Of a stretch of 64,000 nt of DNA, positions 53,195 through 63,499 are shown piece by piece. A program made the translations under genes and the position numbers. The stretch comes from Neobacillus sp. YX16 (GTDB lineage Bacteria > Bacillota > Bacilli > Bacillales > Cytobacillaceae), in NCBI RefSeq assembly GCF_030123505.1, contig NZ_CP126115.1, positions 4,230,001 to 4,294,000 on the forward strand. Reading direction: 5' to 3'. The stretch's first letter is position 1, and each line of letters begins with the position of its first letter. The notes beneath the pieces are model-generated. The model was not told the DNA's origin, made no database searches, and worked only from the letters and a program-made list of their open reading frames with translations.

Positions 53195-54343
53195 TCACCA
53201 CTCTGCAACAGTGCCGTCGTCATTACGCCATACAGGGTTTTTCCAGTCATGACCAACCTTTGCGGCTTCTCGAACCTTCTCTTCATTTACCTCAACACCC
53301 AAACCAGGACCTTTTGGAAGGGAAACAAAACCATCCTGATATTCAAATGTCTGAGGGTTCAAGATATAGTCTAATATGTCATTTCCTTGGTTGTAGTGAA
53401 TTCCTAAACTTTGTTCTTGGATAAAGGCATTCGGTGAACACGCGTCCACTTGTAGACATGAAGCAAGAGCAATCGGTCCTAATGGGCAATGTGGTGCCAG
53501 GGCTACGTCATAGGCTTCAGCCATTGCAGCAATTTTTCTTGTTTCTAGAATTCCACCCGCATGTGATACGTCTGGTTGAATAATATCCACAATTCCTTGT
53601 TGTAATAGTTCTTTAAACCCCCAGCGTGTATACATTCTTTCGCCTGTTGCAATTGGTGCTGATGTATAACGTGCAATTTCTTTTAACGCTTCATTATTTT
53701 CAGGAAGGACCGGTTCCTCAATAAACATTGGACGATATTGGTCAAGTTCTTTAGCAAGAATTTTTGCCATTGATTTATGAACCCGTCCATGAAAATCGAT
53801 GCCAATTCCAAAATCACTACCCCCAACTTCACGGACAGTCGCAATACGTTCTATAACTTTTTCAACCTTCGAAAACGAATCGATATAATGTAATTCTTCA
53901 GATGCATTCATCTTAACTGCTGTAAAGCCTGCAGCTATTTGCTGTAATGCTGCTTCCCTGACATCACTAGGACGATCCCCGCCAATCCAGTTGTAGACTC
54001 GGATTTTATCTCGACTTGCCCCACCTATTAAATCGTAGACAGGCGCGTTATAAAATTTCCCTTTAATATCCCATAATGCCTGTTCGATCCCTGAAATGGC
54101 ACTTGTCAGGATTGGACCACCTCTATAAAAACCTGCGCGGTACATCACTTGCCATAAGTCCTCAATTCTCATTGGATCTTGTCCAATGATATAGCTGCTC
54201 AACTCTTCTACTGCTGCTTTTACAGTATCTGCTCGACCTTCAACGACTGGCTCCCCCCAGCCAACAAGTCCGTCATCCGTCATCACTTTAAGAAATAGCC
54301 AACGTGGTGGTACCTTAAAAAGCTCTATACTTTTAATTTTCAT
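53195..54343 (-). CDS. dgoD: D-galactonate dehydratase (DgoD-like)
   Basis: A 382-residue mandelate-racemase/enolase family enzyme that dehydrates D-galactonate to 2-keto-3-deoxy-galactonate. It matches DgoD along its length: [34 protein letters not shown] (Asp and the catalytic His), [21 protein letters not shown] and [10 protein letters not shown] (second catalytic His). It overlaps the GH2 gene by 11 bases. Related aldonate dehydratases exist, so the exact sugar acid needs assay. Confidence 0.88.
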   Translation of the reverse strand: MKIKSIELFKVPPRWLFLKVMTDDGLVGWGEPVVEGRADTVKAAVEELSSYIIGQDPMRIEDLWQVMYRAGFYRGGPILTSAISGIEQALWDIKGKFYNAPVYDLIGGASRDKIRVYNWIGGDRPSDVREAALQQIAAGFTAVKMNASEELHYIDSFSKVEKVIERIATVREVGGSDFGIGIDFHGRVHKSMAKILAKELDQYRPMFIEEPVLPENNEALKEIARYTSAPIATGERMYTRWGFKELLQQGIVDIIQPDVSHAGGILETRKIAAMAEAYDVALAPHCPLGPIALASCLQVDACSPNAFIQEQSLGIHYNQGNDILDYILNPQTFEYQDGFVSLPKGPGLGVEVNEEKVREAAKVGHDWKNPVWRNDDGTVAEW

Positions 54344-57140
54344 AAATACTCTCTCCCTTTACCTTCATTATTAATTTGTTTAATAATTGAGTTGCAATTG
54401 GATGTTTTCCATATTGATTGATTAATTTCCAAGTAATGATAAGCACCGAGCCTTTTCCGTCTCGATGGTGGACAATTGAACCTCCATTTTGTCCTAACCA
54501 TCCTTGGAAATACCCTGCTAAAACATTAGATTCCTCTGCAAGTCTAGGACTTCCAAACATGTTTATCGTTCGTTTCGTTCCATCTTTTTTATAATCCGCA
54601 AAAGGGATAACATAATCAGGGAACAACTCAGATCCCTCCCAGCCAACTTCAGGGTGAAAAGGTACACCATTAAACCATTCTGTGTTTATATAGTTCATCG
54701 ATGAAGCACGCGGCCAGCTTTCACCTGGTGGTAGTTTTCGGAAAGGATAATGACCATTTCCCTCCAAATGATCTCCCGCCTCTGCCAAGAAAATCGCATG
54801 ACCACCAGTATGAATATGCGTAAGGATTTCTCCATCTAAGTGATCCGTGACCACAATTACATCCTTTTCCAGTTCACTCGTTACTTCGATGTCGTGATTT
54901 ACTAATTGGTTTGAGAATTCCTGTGGCAAATGATGAACATATACAGTTGAATCAAGCTTTTGAAAGGCATGTTTATTCGTAAATGTGAATTCTTCCACAT
55001 TTGAAGCAACAACATGTCCACAAGAGATTAACACTAGTTTTAATTGTGCAAATTCGGAATTGCTAACCGCCGGAACTGTAATATAAATTCCATCTTCTGT
55101 TTTCCAATACGTTTCGTCATTCATATTAAAATGTATTTCACCATTTAACTTCTCATAGGGTTGTTGATTAGCATCGACAAATTCCCACTTAATCGTTACT
55201 TCCCTTAAATGTGCTAAGTCATTCACCACTACGATATCAAAATTTGTTGATTCCCCCGACCATAGATTCCTATTTGAAATATCAGCTATCACACATATAG
55301 GTCCATTAAAATCTACTAATCTATTAAATTCTTCTTTTGGCTCTCTCATGAAATCCAACCAGCCATTTGTTTCCCATTCAATATCTGTGAACTCTGTGAC
55401 AACATACCCAGCAATTTGAGGTCTTTTTCTCATTTCTTCAATTAAAGATTTAACACCTCTAAACATTCTTTTTTGGGAGCTTACTGCAAGGTTCTCTAAA
55501 TCTCCCAAAGCCTCCCTGATTCCAAATTTCGAATGATTAACCAATGCTGTTGTTGGCTTTTTATAATCATCTTGATGGGTGCCATCCCCTTGATTCACAA
55601 ACCACCAAGGCTCTTTCCCTTTATAGTAATTACGTAGTTTTTCTATACTTGGTAACCCCCACATTCCAAATTCTGAAATTAGAAGTGGTTCTCCGTTGGA
55701 TTGGTACCCCGTAACAAAATTTCTTTCACGTTGTCCAATCACATATTCATCTAGATCATATTCCCATTCTTTGATTTGTTCGGGTAAAGCAAAATATCGA
55801 TGATGATCGTTAATATCTGTTTTAACGTGAGTCCAGCCACTATTATCGCAATACAATCTTGTTGTATCCCATCGCTTTACTTCATCAAATAGTTTTGCAA
55901 CATGGTCTTGTTTTTCTACATCAAACTCAAGATCCCACTCTAATCCCCATTCTTCATTGTAGATGGACCAGATAATAATGGAGGGGTGATTGTAATCTCT
56001 TATCATCATTTCATTTAATAGTTTCACAAAACGTTTTTGTGCTGTTGCCGTCCATTTCACATAATTTGGCGGCTCTGCCCAAATTAACATTCCTAGTCTA
56101 TCTGCCCAGTATAAATAAACCGGCAACTCAGCTTTAATATGTTTACGCAACAGGTTAAAGCCCATGTCTTTCGCTGCTTGTAATTCTTTTTGAATGTACT
56201 CAACAGACGGTACAGCATAAATTGTGTCTGGGTAAAACGCTTGATCTAATGCACCTCGGATGTAAATTGGCTCATTGTTTAAATAGATACGGCCATTCTT
56301 TTGTTCTACTTTTCGATATCCGAACGTTGTTTGATACGAATCAACTTTCCCCTTTGATTCTACAGTAACCTCAATTTCATAAAGATAAGGTGTTTCTGGT
56401 GACCATCTTTTCATATCTTGTACATGTAAAATCGTTTTGAAATGAGTCAAGTTGTTCGCTTCTTGAAAAATTGGAAGAGTTGTTTCCACCATTTCTAACG
56501 TTCCTGAAATACTTTCCTTATCTCCCCATTGTTCATCACGAAGAGAATGTCCTTTAATGACAAAGTTTATAGAGGTAGATTCATTTATTTCGCCAGTAAC
56601 AAATGAACTGATTTCAAGGCTATCCTGATCAATATTCGGTGTAACAAAAACGTTAGAGATAAATGTTTTTGCTCGCACTTCTAATTTAACAGATTGCCAA
56701 ATCCCGCTAACACGAGTATACCAACTACCCTGTTTGCCAATCGGTATTTCCGCATTGGCTTCATAATCATATACTCGAATGGATAATTGATTGTCGTCTT
56801 TTATAAGTGTAGATGGTATGTTAAATTCAAACGGTGTAAATCCACCTTCATGCTCTCCTATAAATTGACCATTCCACCACACTCGACATGAATAATCGAC
56901 GGCACCGAAACACAAATAATAATCATGGTGTCGTGATAGATTCTCTATTTTCACTTGTCTCTCATACCAGGCAGCTCCATTATAAGAAACAAATTGGTCT
57001 CCTTCACGCTGCCAAATATGTGGAACTTCAACACTTATTGCATTCGGAATACTCCCTGTATACCAAGATTCACTTTCACCTTTATTTTTTGGATCAATAC
57101 CAAAATTCCAACTTCCATCTAAATAATTTGTTTTCCGCAT
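54333..57140 (-). CDS. Glycoside hydrolase family 2 enzyme
   Basis: A 935-residue retaining glycosidase. The order is sugar-binding domain, immunoglobulin-like domain, TIM barrel and a long C-terminal extension. The acid/base Glu is near residue 396 in WSIYNEEWG and the nucleophile Glu near 490 in [10 protein letters not shown]. There is no signal peptide, so it acts on an imported substrate. GH2 covers beta-galactosidases, glucuronidases and mannosidases; specificity cannot be read directly. Its partner enzymes point to a galactoside or an aldonate-containing glycoside. Starts 23 bases after the permease gene. Confidence 0.88.
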   Translation of the reverse strand: MRKTNYLDGSWNFGIDPKNKGESESWYTGSIPNAISVEVPHIWQREGDQFVSYNGAAWYERQVKIENLSRHHDYYLCFGAVDYSCRVWWNGQFIGEHEGGFTPFEFNIPSTLIKDDNQLSIRVYDYEANAEIPIGKQGSWYTRVSGIWQSVKLEVRAKTFISNVFVTPNIDQDSLEISSFVTGEINESTSINFVIKGHSLRDEQWGDKESISGTLEMVETTLPIFQEANNLTHFKTILHVQDMKRWSPETPYLYEIEVTVESKGKVDSYQTTFGYRKVEQKNGRIYLNNEPIYIRGALDQAFYPDTIYAVPSVEYIQKELQAAKDMGFNLLRKHIKAELPVYLYWADRLGMLIWAEPPNYVKWTATAQKRFVKLLNEMMIRDYNHPSIIIWSIYNEEWGLEWDLEFDVEKQDHVAKLFDEVKRWDTTRLYCDNSGWTHVKTDINDHHRYFALPEQIKEWEYDLDEYVIGQRERNFVTGYQSNGEPLLISEFGMWGLPSIEKLRNYYKGKEPWWFVNQGDGTHQDDYKKPTTALVNHSKFGIREALGDLENLAVSSQKRMFRGVKSLIEEMRKRPQIAGYVVTEFTDIEWETNGWLDFMREPKEEFNRLVDFNGPICVIADISNRNLWSGESTNFDIVVVNDLAHLREVTIKWEFVDANQQPYEKLNGEIHFNMNDETYWKTEDGIYITVPAVSNSEFAQLKLVLISCGHVVASNVEEFTFTNKHAFQKLDSTVYVHHLPQEFSNQLVNHDIEVTSELEKDVIVVTDHLDGEILTHIHTGGHAIFLAEAGDHLEGNGHYPFRKLPPGESWPRASSMNYINTEWFNGVPFHPEVGWEGSELFPDYVIPFADYKKDGTKRTINMFGSPRLAEESNVLAGYFQGWLGQNGGSIVHHRDGKGSVLIITWKLINQYGKHPIATQLLNKLIMKVKGESIYEN

Positions 57141-57163
57141 GATGTTCCATCCCTTTTATAGAT

Positions 57164-57997
57164 TTACTTTATTCCAGTCATCGTAATTCCTTTAATAATA
57201 TGCTTTTGGAAGAATATGAACACGATAATAGCTGGTAAGCTTGCAAGAACGTTTGCGGCCATCGGTATCATTAATTCAGCTGTGTAAGCACTTTGGAATG
57301 TCGGTATTCCAACTGGCAGAGTCATCATTTTCTCTTCATTTACTGCGAGGAATGGCCATAAAAAGTTATTCCAAGAAGTAATAAATGTAAAGATTCCTAG
57401 TGCAGCCATTGATGAACGAGATAGCGGTAAGAAAATGCTCCAAAAGATTCGCAATGTACCTGCTCCATCTATTTTTGCTGCTTCTACCAACTCATTTGGG
57501 ATTCCATCATAGAATTGCTTCATGATAAAGACTCCTAGTGGTGCTGCCAATCCTGGTAAAATAAGGGCGCTATAGCTGTTAATCAGACCAAAGTCCATCA
57601 TAATTTGAAATAAAGGAATAATTTTTGCTTCAACTGGAACCATTAATCCACCAATAATCAGCCAAAAAATAAAGTTTTTCCCAATAAATGTTAAACGTGA
57701 TAAAGCGAAAGCTGCGAGTGATGTTAATACAATGGTTACAACGGTTGTTACAATAGCTACATATAAACTATTCCACGTCCATCTCCATATAGACGCATTA
57801 TTCAACACATAACTATAATTATCTAAGGTAAATGGCGCTTTTACTAACTCACTAATGACAGTAACCGCCGTTCCTCCTGGTTTTAATGCTGTCATAAACA
57901 TCCATAACACAGGGATTAACCATATGAATACAAATAGGTAGCCGAAAAGATGTAATAACTTTCTACCTGTTGTTGTCTTCTTTTTGACAGATGCCAC
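57164..57997 (-). CDS. Sugar ABC transporter permease (MalG type)
   Basis: A 277-residue permease with six membrane segments and the EAA loop EAAKIDGAGTLRIFWSIFLPL that contacts the ATPase. The GTG at 57997 is chosen because AAGGAGAGG lies just upstream; the frame runs back to 58030 into the partner gene. It works with the MalF-type permease and the binding protein. No ATPase is encoded here; Bacillus systems of this class commonly share MsmX. Confidence 0.9.
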   Translation of the reverse strand: MASVKKKTTTGRKLLHLFGYLFVFIWLIPVLWMFMTALKPGGTAVTVISELVKAPFTLDNYSYVLNNASIWRWTWNSLYVAIVTTVVTIVLTSLAAFALSRLTFIGKNFIFWLIIGGLMVPVEAKIIPLFQIMMDFGLINSYSALILPGLAAPLGVFIMKQFYDGIPNELVEAAKIDGAGTLRIFWSIFLPLSRSSMAALGIFTFITSWNNFLWPFLAVNEEKMMTLPVGIPTFQSAYTAELMIPMAANVLASLPAIIVFIFFQKHIIKGITMTGIK

Positions 57998-58026
57998 TGT
58001 TTTCCTCTCCTTCCCAAGTACAAATA

Positions 58027-58902
58027 TCAATCTTTATTTTGAAAGAACTTAAATTGAATGAATGCAAATACGATTGTTATGGCGAAAAGAACATAAGACA
58101 TGGAAGATGCTACCCCCATTTGTTGCTCGATAAAGCCTTTTTCATAAATGTATTGGACTAATGCTCTTGTTTCTGTACCAGGTCCACCATTTGTCATCAA
58201 GTAAGGCTGACCAAATAATTTAAATGAATTGATAGTTTGTAATACGACTGTTAAAAGCATTACACCCTTTAATGAAGGCAGTGTGATTGATATGAACTGT
58301 TTCCAAGAATTAGCTCCATCCATTTTTGCTGCCTCATAATATTCATCTGGAATTTCCTGTAGACCTGCAAGAAATAAGACCATGTTAAACCCAACTGTCC
58401 ACCAAATTGTTGCTAATAAAATGGATACCCAAGCAAGATTTTCGTCACCAAGCCAAAATATTTCTTTCGCGATTCCCATTTTATGGAGAAATGTATTTAA
58501 TAAGCCTGTATAAGGTTGTAAAATAAATACCCAAATACTTGCGATAACTGAAATCGATAGGACATATGGAAGGAAAAAGACAGAGCGCAGAAAGGTTGTT
58601 CCTTTTAAACCCGCATTAACCAATAACGCAATTCCCAATCCGACAAAAATGAGCGCAGGCGTTGAAATTAATACAAAAAGGATAGTATTCCCCAATGCTT
58701 CCCAAAAGTAACTATCTTTGAACATGGTGACGTAGTTTTGGAATCCTACAAAGGTTGAATCCATTCCTAATGTCCAATCATGCAAGCTTATGATAAAACC
58801 TTTAATGATCGGGTAAAGCATAAACAGACTATATACAATTAAAAAAGGGGCTAAGAATAAATAGGCTTTCAAGTTATCTCCCCTAAAAAATTGAAACTTC
58901 AC
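58027..58902 (-). CDS. Sugar ABC transporter permease (MalF type)
   Basis: A 291-residue permease with six membrane segments, starting AYLFLAPFLIVYSLFMLYPI, and the EAA loop EAAKMDGANSWKQFISITLPSL. It begins with GTG at 58902 behind GGGAGG. A long intercistronic hairpin separates it from the binding-protein gene. Confidence 0.9.
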   Translation of the reverse strand: MKFQFFRGDNLKAYLFLAPFLIVYSLFMLYPIIKGFIISLHDWTLGMDSTFVGFQNYVTMFKDSYFWEALGNTILFVLISTPALIFVGLGIALLVNAGLKGTTFLRSVFFLPYVLSISVIASIWVFILQPYTGLLNTFLHKMGIAKEIFWLGDENLAWVSILLATIWWTVGFNMVLFLAGLQEIPDEYYEAAKMDGANSWKQFISITLPSLKGVMLLTVVLQTINSFKLFGQPYLMTNGGPGTETRALVQYIYEKGFIEQQMGVASSMSYVLFAITIVFAFIQFKFFQNKD

Positions 58903-58921
58903 GGGTATTACCTCCCTTTAT

Positions 58922-58970
58922 TTAATAGAGGTTCTCGATTTTTCATTTTAGAATCGAGAACCTCTATTAT
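58922..58970 (-). terminator. Intercistronic hairpin after the binding-protein gene
   Basis: Stem ATAGAGGTTCTCGAT/ATCGAGAACCTCTAT, about 16 pairs, but only a weak T run follows on the minus strand. It probably protects the upstream message or only partly terminates. Confidence 0.75.
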
Positions 58971-58974
58971 TTTT

Positions 58975-60252
58975 TTATTTACTTAATAATGCGTTCACTT
59001 CTTTTTCTGCATTTTCAAGTGTATCTTTTGCATTGGACTGACCATTCATAAATAGGTTCAAATGCTTTTTAAGGACATCATTGATTGCTGATAGTTTTGG
59101 GGAGTTCGGCATATAAGAAACGTAGTCACCAATTTCAGCATAGTCACTTCTATATTCTAATTCTTTAAACTCAGGAGATTCTAAAATAGCTGGTTTACTA
59201 GGAACATGTCCTGCTTTAGCCCAGGACGCTGAATGTTCAGTAATCCAATTTGCAAATGTTAAGCTCGCTACCTTTTTCTCATCAGTTTGTTTTTCTTGTT
59301 TTGGAATCACAAATAAATGTGAGTCACCCCATGTAGCTGGCTGATCAAATAGTTGGGGAATAGGTAATGCAACAAACTCAAGTCCTTTATTTTGTTCTAG
59401 TGCACCTGTCATCCATACACCATTCATATGAATGGCAGCTTTTTGAGCAGTGAATAGTTCTCCGCCGTTTTTAATATTCTTTGGCCATAATTCGCCTTCA
59501 ATCATCTCATTCAATAGATCTAGCGCTTCTAAAGATTTCTCATTATTAAATGCAGCTTTCGTTCCATCTTCATTTAACATCTCTCCACCTAGTTGGCTGT
59601 AGAAAGTCCACCACATACGCAGTGGCGAATCACCATTAGATGTTGCAGATAATGGGAAAGTACCTGCTGGTGAATTTTTCTTTACTTGTTTTAAAAATTC
59701 TACAAATCCTTCTGCACCTTCTTCAATTGATGGCTTACCATCAGCATCTAATAACCCAGCTTCATCAAGGATCTTTTTATTGGCAAACATGATAAGTGCA
59801 TGGGTATCTATAGGTATTGCATAGTGTTCATTATCAATAATTGTAGCGTTTACAATATTTTCACTAAAAGTTGTCCAATCGATTTTAGCATCAATTGAAG
59901 TCTTCTCAATACTTTCTATTAAGTTAGCAGATTGAAGTTCAGCAAGTTTAGACGCATGTGCTAACGCAACATCCGGTGCCTGCTGTGATGTTACAGATGT
60001 TCTAATTTTTGTATAGTATTCTTCTGCTTTTAAGTTTAAAAGTTCCACTTTAACATCTTTGTTTTCTTCGTTAAATTTAGTTACTAACTCTTTCATAAAA
60101 TCTCCGTCGCCGCCGCTTAATGGAGCCCAAAAAGTCAGTTTAGTTACACCATTTCCCTCACTTGAAGAAGTTTCCTTTTTTCCTCCACTAGAGCACGCGA
60201 TAAGTCCAAACGCTAAAACAAGTATCAACATGAATACGCTTACCTTTTTCAT
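58975..60252 (-). CDS. Sugar ABC transporter substrate-binding lipoprotein
   Basis: A 425-residue extracellular solute-binding protein (family 1). The lipobox is LIAC followed by a Ser/Gly/Lys linker; the mature part starts TKLTFWAPLSGGDGDF. It captures the glycoside outside the cell for the two permeases. AGGAGG precedes the ATG. First gene of the operon and divergent from the regulator. Confidence 0.9.
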   Translation of the reverse strand: MKKVSVFMLILVLAFGLIACSSGGKKETSSSEGNGVTKLTFWAPLSGGDGDFMKELVTKFNEENKDVKVELLNLKAEEYYTKIRTSVTSQQAPDVALAHASKLAELQSANLIESIEKTSIDAKIDWTTFSENIVNATIIDNEHYAIPIDTHALIMFANKKILDEAGLLDADGKPSIEEGAEGFVEFLKQVKKNSPAGTFPLSATSNGDSPLRMWWTFYSQLGGEMLNEDGTKAAFNNEKSLEALDLLNEMIEGELWPKNIKNGGELFTAQKAAIHMNGVWMTGALEQNKGLEFVALPIPQLFDQPATWGDSHLFVIPKQEKQTDEKKVASLTFANWITEHSASWAKAGHVPSKPAILESPEFKELEYRSDYAEIGDYVSYMPNSPKLSAINDVLKKHLNLFMNGQSNAKDTLENAEKEVNALLSK

Positions 60253-60281
60253 CTTAAATAGCCTCCTCGTATTTGACTATA

Positions 60282-60313
60282 ATTACATGAGTTATTATTA
60301 CATGTTTATATGT
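60282..60313. promoter_or_regulatory. Candidate operator for the sugar operon
   Basis: Two direct repeats ATTACATG at 60282-60289 and 60297-60304, 15 bases apart, the second running into the inverted repeat ACAT/ATGT (60300-60313). It is placed between the operon start and the divergent regulator. Confidence 0.4.
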
Positions 60314-60445
60314 TATATATCAAGTATTTATATAATAAAAAATCAGATTTTTTATTTTTTATTATTTTTCCCAATTATTGAGGGGTTTAGTTTAAATGGA
60401 GTTATTCCTGATAATACCAACATTTAACTGTATTTTGGCAATCAC

Positions 60446-60462
60446 TTGTATATTATTTACAA
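60446..60462. promoter_or_regulatory. Candidate operator near the regulator gene
   Basis: Inverted repeat TTGTA-7 bases-TACAA upstream of the ArsR-type gene; possible autoregulation. The ~310-base gap 60253-60562 otherwise holds no gene. Confidence 0.35.
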
Positions 60463-60562
60463 ACATATTATTATTAAATTAATTGTTACAAGAAAACATA
60501 GAACAAAACACAAGTTGATACTTTTAATCACACGAATACTTGTAATAAAGGGAGAATATTAT

Positions 60563-61474
60563 ATGAGAACACTACATGTAACATTAGAAGAAGCCATAGA
60601 AATTTGTAAAACTCTGGCCCATGAACACCGAATGAAGATGCTTCGGATTTTAAGTGAAGGACCCATGAACGTTAATGACTTATCAGAAAAGATCGGGATT
60701 CCTTTTTCGACAGCGGCGTTAAATGTAAAAAAATTAGAGGATGCGGAACTAATTTCAACAGAAATAGTCCCAGGAAGAGGCACTCAAAAAGTAAATTCAA
60801 AAAGATACGACCGTATTATTATTAATTTGACTGAAGATGAAGCCGTAGAAGAGAATATCATTTCTATTAAAATGCCGATTGGCGAGTTTGTAAATGTGGA
60901 CATCGTGCCAACCTGCGGCCTTTTAAGCAACACTGGAATCATTCATACCCAGGATGATGTACGTTCATTTTATGAACCTGAACGGAAGCAAGCCCAACTT
61001 CTTTGGTTTAAATCTGGATTTGTTGAGTATCATTTCCCTAATCGAATCCCATACGGTTCTAAAGTGGACGAATTAAATTTTTCTATGGAGCTATGTTCTG
61101 AGGCACCTTATCACAAATTGGATTGGCCATCTGACATTACTTGTTGGGTAAATGGCGTTGAGATAGGGATGTGGACGAGTCCTGGAGATTTTGGTGGTGA
61201 AAGAGGATATTTAACACCATCGTGGTGGGGAACAAAAAACACTCAATTTGGGCTATTAAAAAATTGGACTGTTACTAGAACTGCTAGTTTTATTGACGGT
61301 GTAAAAATATCAGACATAGGTTTAGATCAACTAAAATTATTGGAAAAACCATATATTTCATTAAAGTTAGGCGTGAAGAAGGATGCAGATAATAAGGGTG
61401 GAATGAACTTATTCGGGTCCAAATTCGGAAATTATGAACAAGATATTGTTATGACCATTAAACATTTAAAATGA
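60563..61474 (+). CDS. ArsR-type winged-helix regulator with C-terminal sensor domain
   Basis: A 303-residue regulator. The first ~85 residues are an ArsR winged helix: ICKTLAHEHRMKMLRILSEG, then MNVNDLSEKIGIPFSTAALNVKKLEDAEL. The remaining ~215 residues form a beta-rich domain with DITCWVNGVEIGMWTSPGDFGG, of unknown ligand. It lacks metal-binding cysteine motifs of classic ArsR, so it probably senses a sugar. GGGAGAATA precedes the ATG at 60563; upstream in-frame starts have no ribosome site. Divergent from the sugar operon. Confidence 0.8.
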   Translation: MRTLHVTLEEAIEICKTLAHEHRMKMLRILSEGPMNVNDLSEKIGIPFSTAALNVKKLEDAELISTEIVPGRGTQKVNSKRYDRIIINLTEDEAVEENIISIKMPIGEFVNVDIVPTCGLLSNTGIIHTQDDVRSFYEPERKQAQLLWFKSGFVEYHFPNRIPYGSKVDELNFSMELCSEAPYHKLDWPSDITCWVNGVEIGMWTSPGDFGGERGYLTPSWWGTKNTQFGLLKNWTVTRTASFIDGVKISDIGLDQLKLLEKPYISLKLGVKKDADNKGGMNLFGSKFGNYEQDIVMTIKHLK

Positions 61475-61492
61475 AACAATTAATAATTGAAA

Positions 61493-61547
61493 CCAAAAAG
61501 AAGCAGCCGGCTCATTCAACCTGAGATGATTTGGCAGCTTCTTTTTA
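61493..61547 (+). terminator. Terminator of the regulator gene
   Basis: Stem AAAAGAAGC...GCTTCTTTTT with internal GCC/GGC and CTCA/TGAG pairs. Confidence 0.7.
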
Positions 61548-61550
61548 TAA

Positions 61551-61582
61551 AAAAAAGGGCAGTCAATTGTGACCACCCACTT
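61551..61582 (-). terminator. Terminator of the 61589 gene
   Basis: Minus-strand GGGTGGTCA/TGACTGCCC (nine pairs, two G-U) followed by eight Ts. Confidence 0.75.
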
Positions 61583-61588
61583 GCAGTA

Positions 61589-61870
61589 TTATTGTATAAG
61601 TTTCAAGGTTGAATCCTGCATATACCAATTTTCTTCTGGAATGATATTTGAAACCGTCAAAATAAATGATGGAATTCTTTCAACATCAAAAACAATTGCA
61701 CCTATTTTCTTCGTGAACATGAGAAAGGCGTCACCATGTGAATAAGATGATAAATCATTTCCGATTTGAAGCAATGACATCAAGACAACTTGTTTTTCTT
61801 CGGCCTCAATGAAGACTTGCGGGGAGAATCTTAAAATCCATTCATCTCCCTCAATCGAAAATCGGTACAT
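61589..61870 (-). CDS. Hypothetical protein
   Basis: A 93-residue soluble protein, not recognised. It is mixed alpha/beta with no cysteines and no export signal; it contains GDAFLMFTKKIGAIVFDVERIP. AAGGGTGATG precedes the ATG and a terminator follows, so it is a complete single-gene unit. It lies between the sugar regulator and cspD with no functional link visible. Confidence 0.65.
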   Translation of the reverse strand: MYRFSIEGDEWILRFSPQVFIEAEEKQVVLMSLLQIGNDLSSYSHGDAFLMFTKKIGAIVFDVERIPSFILTVSNIIPEENWYMQDSTLKLIQ

Positions 61871-62000
61871 TACTCATCACCCTTTATCAACCATTTTTAT
61901 AAGAATATGAGGCTGAAAAAAATTTATGTTCAGATAGATTTATTAATTTTGAAGATTGCATGAAAATACGATTTATTGGGTAAAAAAGCGCTTACTTTCC

Positions 62001-62029
62001 TTGACTGACCAAAAATATTCATGTATATT
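62001..62029 (+). promoter_or_regulatory. cspD promoter
   Basis: -35 TTGACT (62001-62006), 17-base spacer, -10 TATATT (62024-62029). It gives a leader of about 108 bases. The leader ends with a hairpin CACTT/AAGTG (about 62101-62117) just before the ribosome site, typical of cold-shock leaders. Confidence 0.75.
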
Positions 62030-62143
62030 TTAAGTGTCATGTATCATTAATTGAATAGTAATAATATTAACTTTATGTACATGATAATATTTATCTTTGG
62101 CACTTATATAAAGTGTCTTGAAAGGCTTAGGAGGATATTGTAA

Positions 62144-62344
62144 ATGCAAAACGGTAAAGTAAAATGGTTCAACAATGAAAAAGGTTTTGGTTTTATCGAA
62201 GTTGAAGGCGGAGACGATGTATTCGTACATTTCAGCGCTATTACTGGCGAAGGCTTCAAGTCTTTAGAAGAAGGCCAAGAAGTTTCTTTCGAAATCGTTG
62301 AAGGAAACCGCGGACCACAAGCTGCTAACGTAGTAAAACTTTAA
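62144..62344 (+). CDS. cspD: Cold-shock protein CspD
   Basis: A 66-residue single-stranded nucleic-acid-binding protein of the cold-shock domain family. RNP1 is KGFGFIEV and RNP2 is DVFVHFSAI. It matches B. subtilis CspD almost throughout. It acts as an RNA chaperone at low temperature and in stationary phase. AGGAGG precedes the ATG. The neighbours ypeQ and ypeP support cspD over cspB or cspC. Confidence 0.92.
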   Translation: MQNGKVKWFNNEKGFGFIEVEGGDDVFVHFSAITGEGFKSLEEGQEVSFEIVEGNRGPQAANVVKL

Positions 62345-62358
62345 TCTAATGACTAACC

Positions 62359-62389
62359 AAAGGCTGGCGAATACCGTCAGCCTTTTTTC
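62359..62389 (+). terminator. Terminator of cspD
   Basis: Stem AGGCTG/CAGCCT with a GC-containing inner stem, followed by six Ts. Confidence 0.8.
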
Positions 62390-62441
62390 TATTTCTTCAG
62401 GTGCCTACCTGAAAATGGACATTCAGTACAGTAACTGATCA

Positions 62442-62627
62442 TCATGTCAGCCTTTTTCCATATTCCTGCAGTTTTTCCCCAACGGTGCATTGTGAAATAC
62501 AAAACCGATGGGCAAACCTCCTGCCTCCATCTTGTTTAAACTGTTGATGGACAAAACAGCCATTACAGTATTGGCCTAATAAGGATTCAACATGATTAAA
62601 CAGTTCTCTTCTACTGGAATTTTTCAC
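62442..62627 (-). CDS. Small zinc-finger protein (YpeQ-like)
   Basis: A 61-residue protein with four cysteines in CxxC...HRFCxxxC form: YCNGCFVHQQF and AHRFCISQCTVGEKLQ. This fits the small zinc-finger family that includes YpeQ, and its place beside cspD and ypeP agrees with B. subtilis order. Function unknown. It starts with GTG at 62627; GGGGTG lies about 11 bases upstream, a slightly long spacing. Confidence 0.75.
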   Translation of the reverse strand: MKNSSRRELFNHVESLLGQYCNGCFVHQQFKQDGGRRFAHRFCISQCTVGEKLQEYGKRLT

Positions 62628-62648
62628 GAGTCAAAGGCACCCCGTTTC

Positions 62649-63305
62649 TTAAATTATTTGTGTCTTTGCAAAAATTTCTTTCCCCTCTAACGCCTGAGTA
62701 GCCAATTTATCTGCTTCTTTATTATCATTTCTTGGAATCGGTGTGTACTTTGGCGTCAGCGAAAGTGCCTTGATTTTTTCTTCAATCCTGTCTAGCCAAG
62801 CATTGAGCACATCCTCATAGCACGGCCATTCTCCTTCAAGCTGCTTTAAGACTACCTGTGAGTCCCCTTTAAATTCACAAGGCAGATGATGCACACCTAA
62901 TTCCTCTAAAAGCGTTAATGCATAATAAAAGGCAGCATATTCTGCTTCATTATTTGTTTCCAATTCATCGAACATTTCGTTCGCCCTAATTCGATATTTC
63001 TTTTTCCCTTGTTTAAAAAATATAACCACACCAAGACCTGCTGTATTGGTTTCCTTTTGAAATCCTCCATCAAAATATACAGTGATTTCATGAGGATCAT
63101 CTTCAATCTCAGTTACCAGCTTTTTCAGTTCCTTTAATATCCACGATGTACCTATCTCATCATAAAAGTAGATGTCACTTGCTTTACCTAGCTTTTCAAG
63201 CTCTTCACCAGCTTGTATAGCCAATTCTGTAGATATCCAATCAGAGGTGAATTGTATTTTTTCATTTTTGCCTGTCTTATAATTCCACTCAAGTTTATAT
63301 TTCAT
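62649..63305 (-). CDS. RNase H-like protein YpeP
   Basis: A 218-residue protein: an N-terminal ~75-residue domain, then an RNase H domain. Catalytic acidic residues are in VYFDGGFQ, NNEAEYAAF, FKGDSQVV and NKEADKLA, so all four are kept. The family is often called reverse-transcriptase-like; it may act as RNase HI. The ATG at 63305 has AAAGGTTG upstream. It is next to the zinc-finger gene on the same strand. Confidence 0.85.
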   Translation of the reverse strand: MKYKLEWNYKTGKNEKIQFTSDWISTELAIQAGEELEKLGKASDIYFYDEIGTSWILKELKKLVTEIEDDPHEITVYFDGGFQKETNTAGLGVVIFFKQGKKKYRIRANEMFDELETNNEAEYAAFYYALTLLEELGVHHLPCEFKGDSQVVLKQLEGEWPCYEDVLNAWLDRIEEKIKALSLTPKYTPIPRNDNKEADKLATQALEGKEIFAKTQII

Positions 63306-63499
63306 GATTTTCAACCTTTCTAGAGAAAATTTCTGAGTTGAAAAGAAAGAATTTAGATTGGCACTTTCTTACAGTATGTTTAAACATCTAGTCTTAGCAT
63401 ACCCACTTCAACAAAGTAGAAAGAGGAAAAATTTATTTCCTGCGTTTTGTGTTAGAGTATGATAAACTTTCAATTATTATGAAAACTGGAGGGTCTGCT

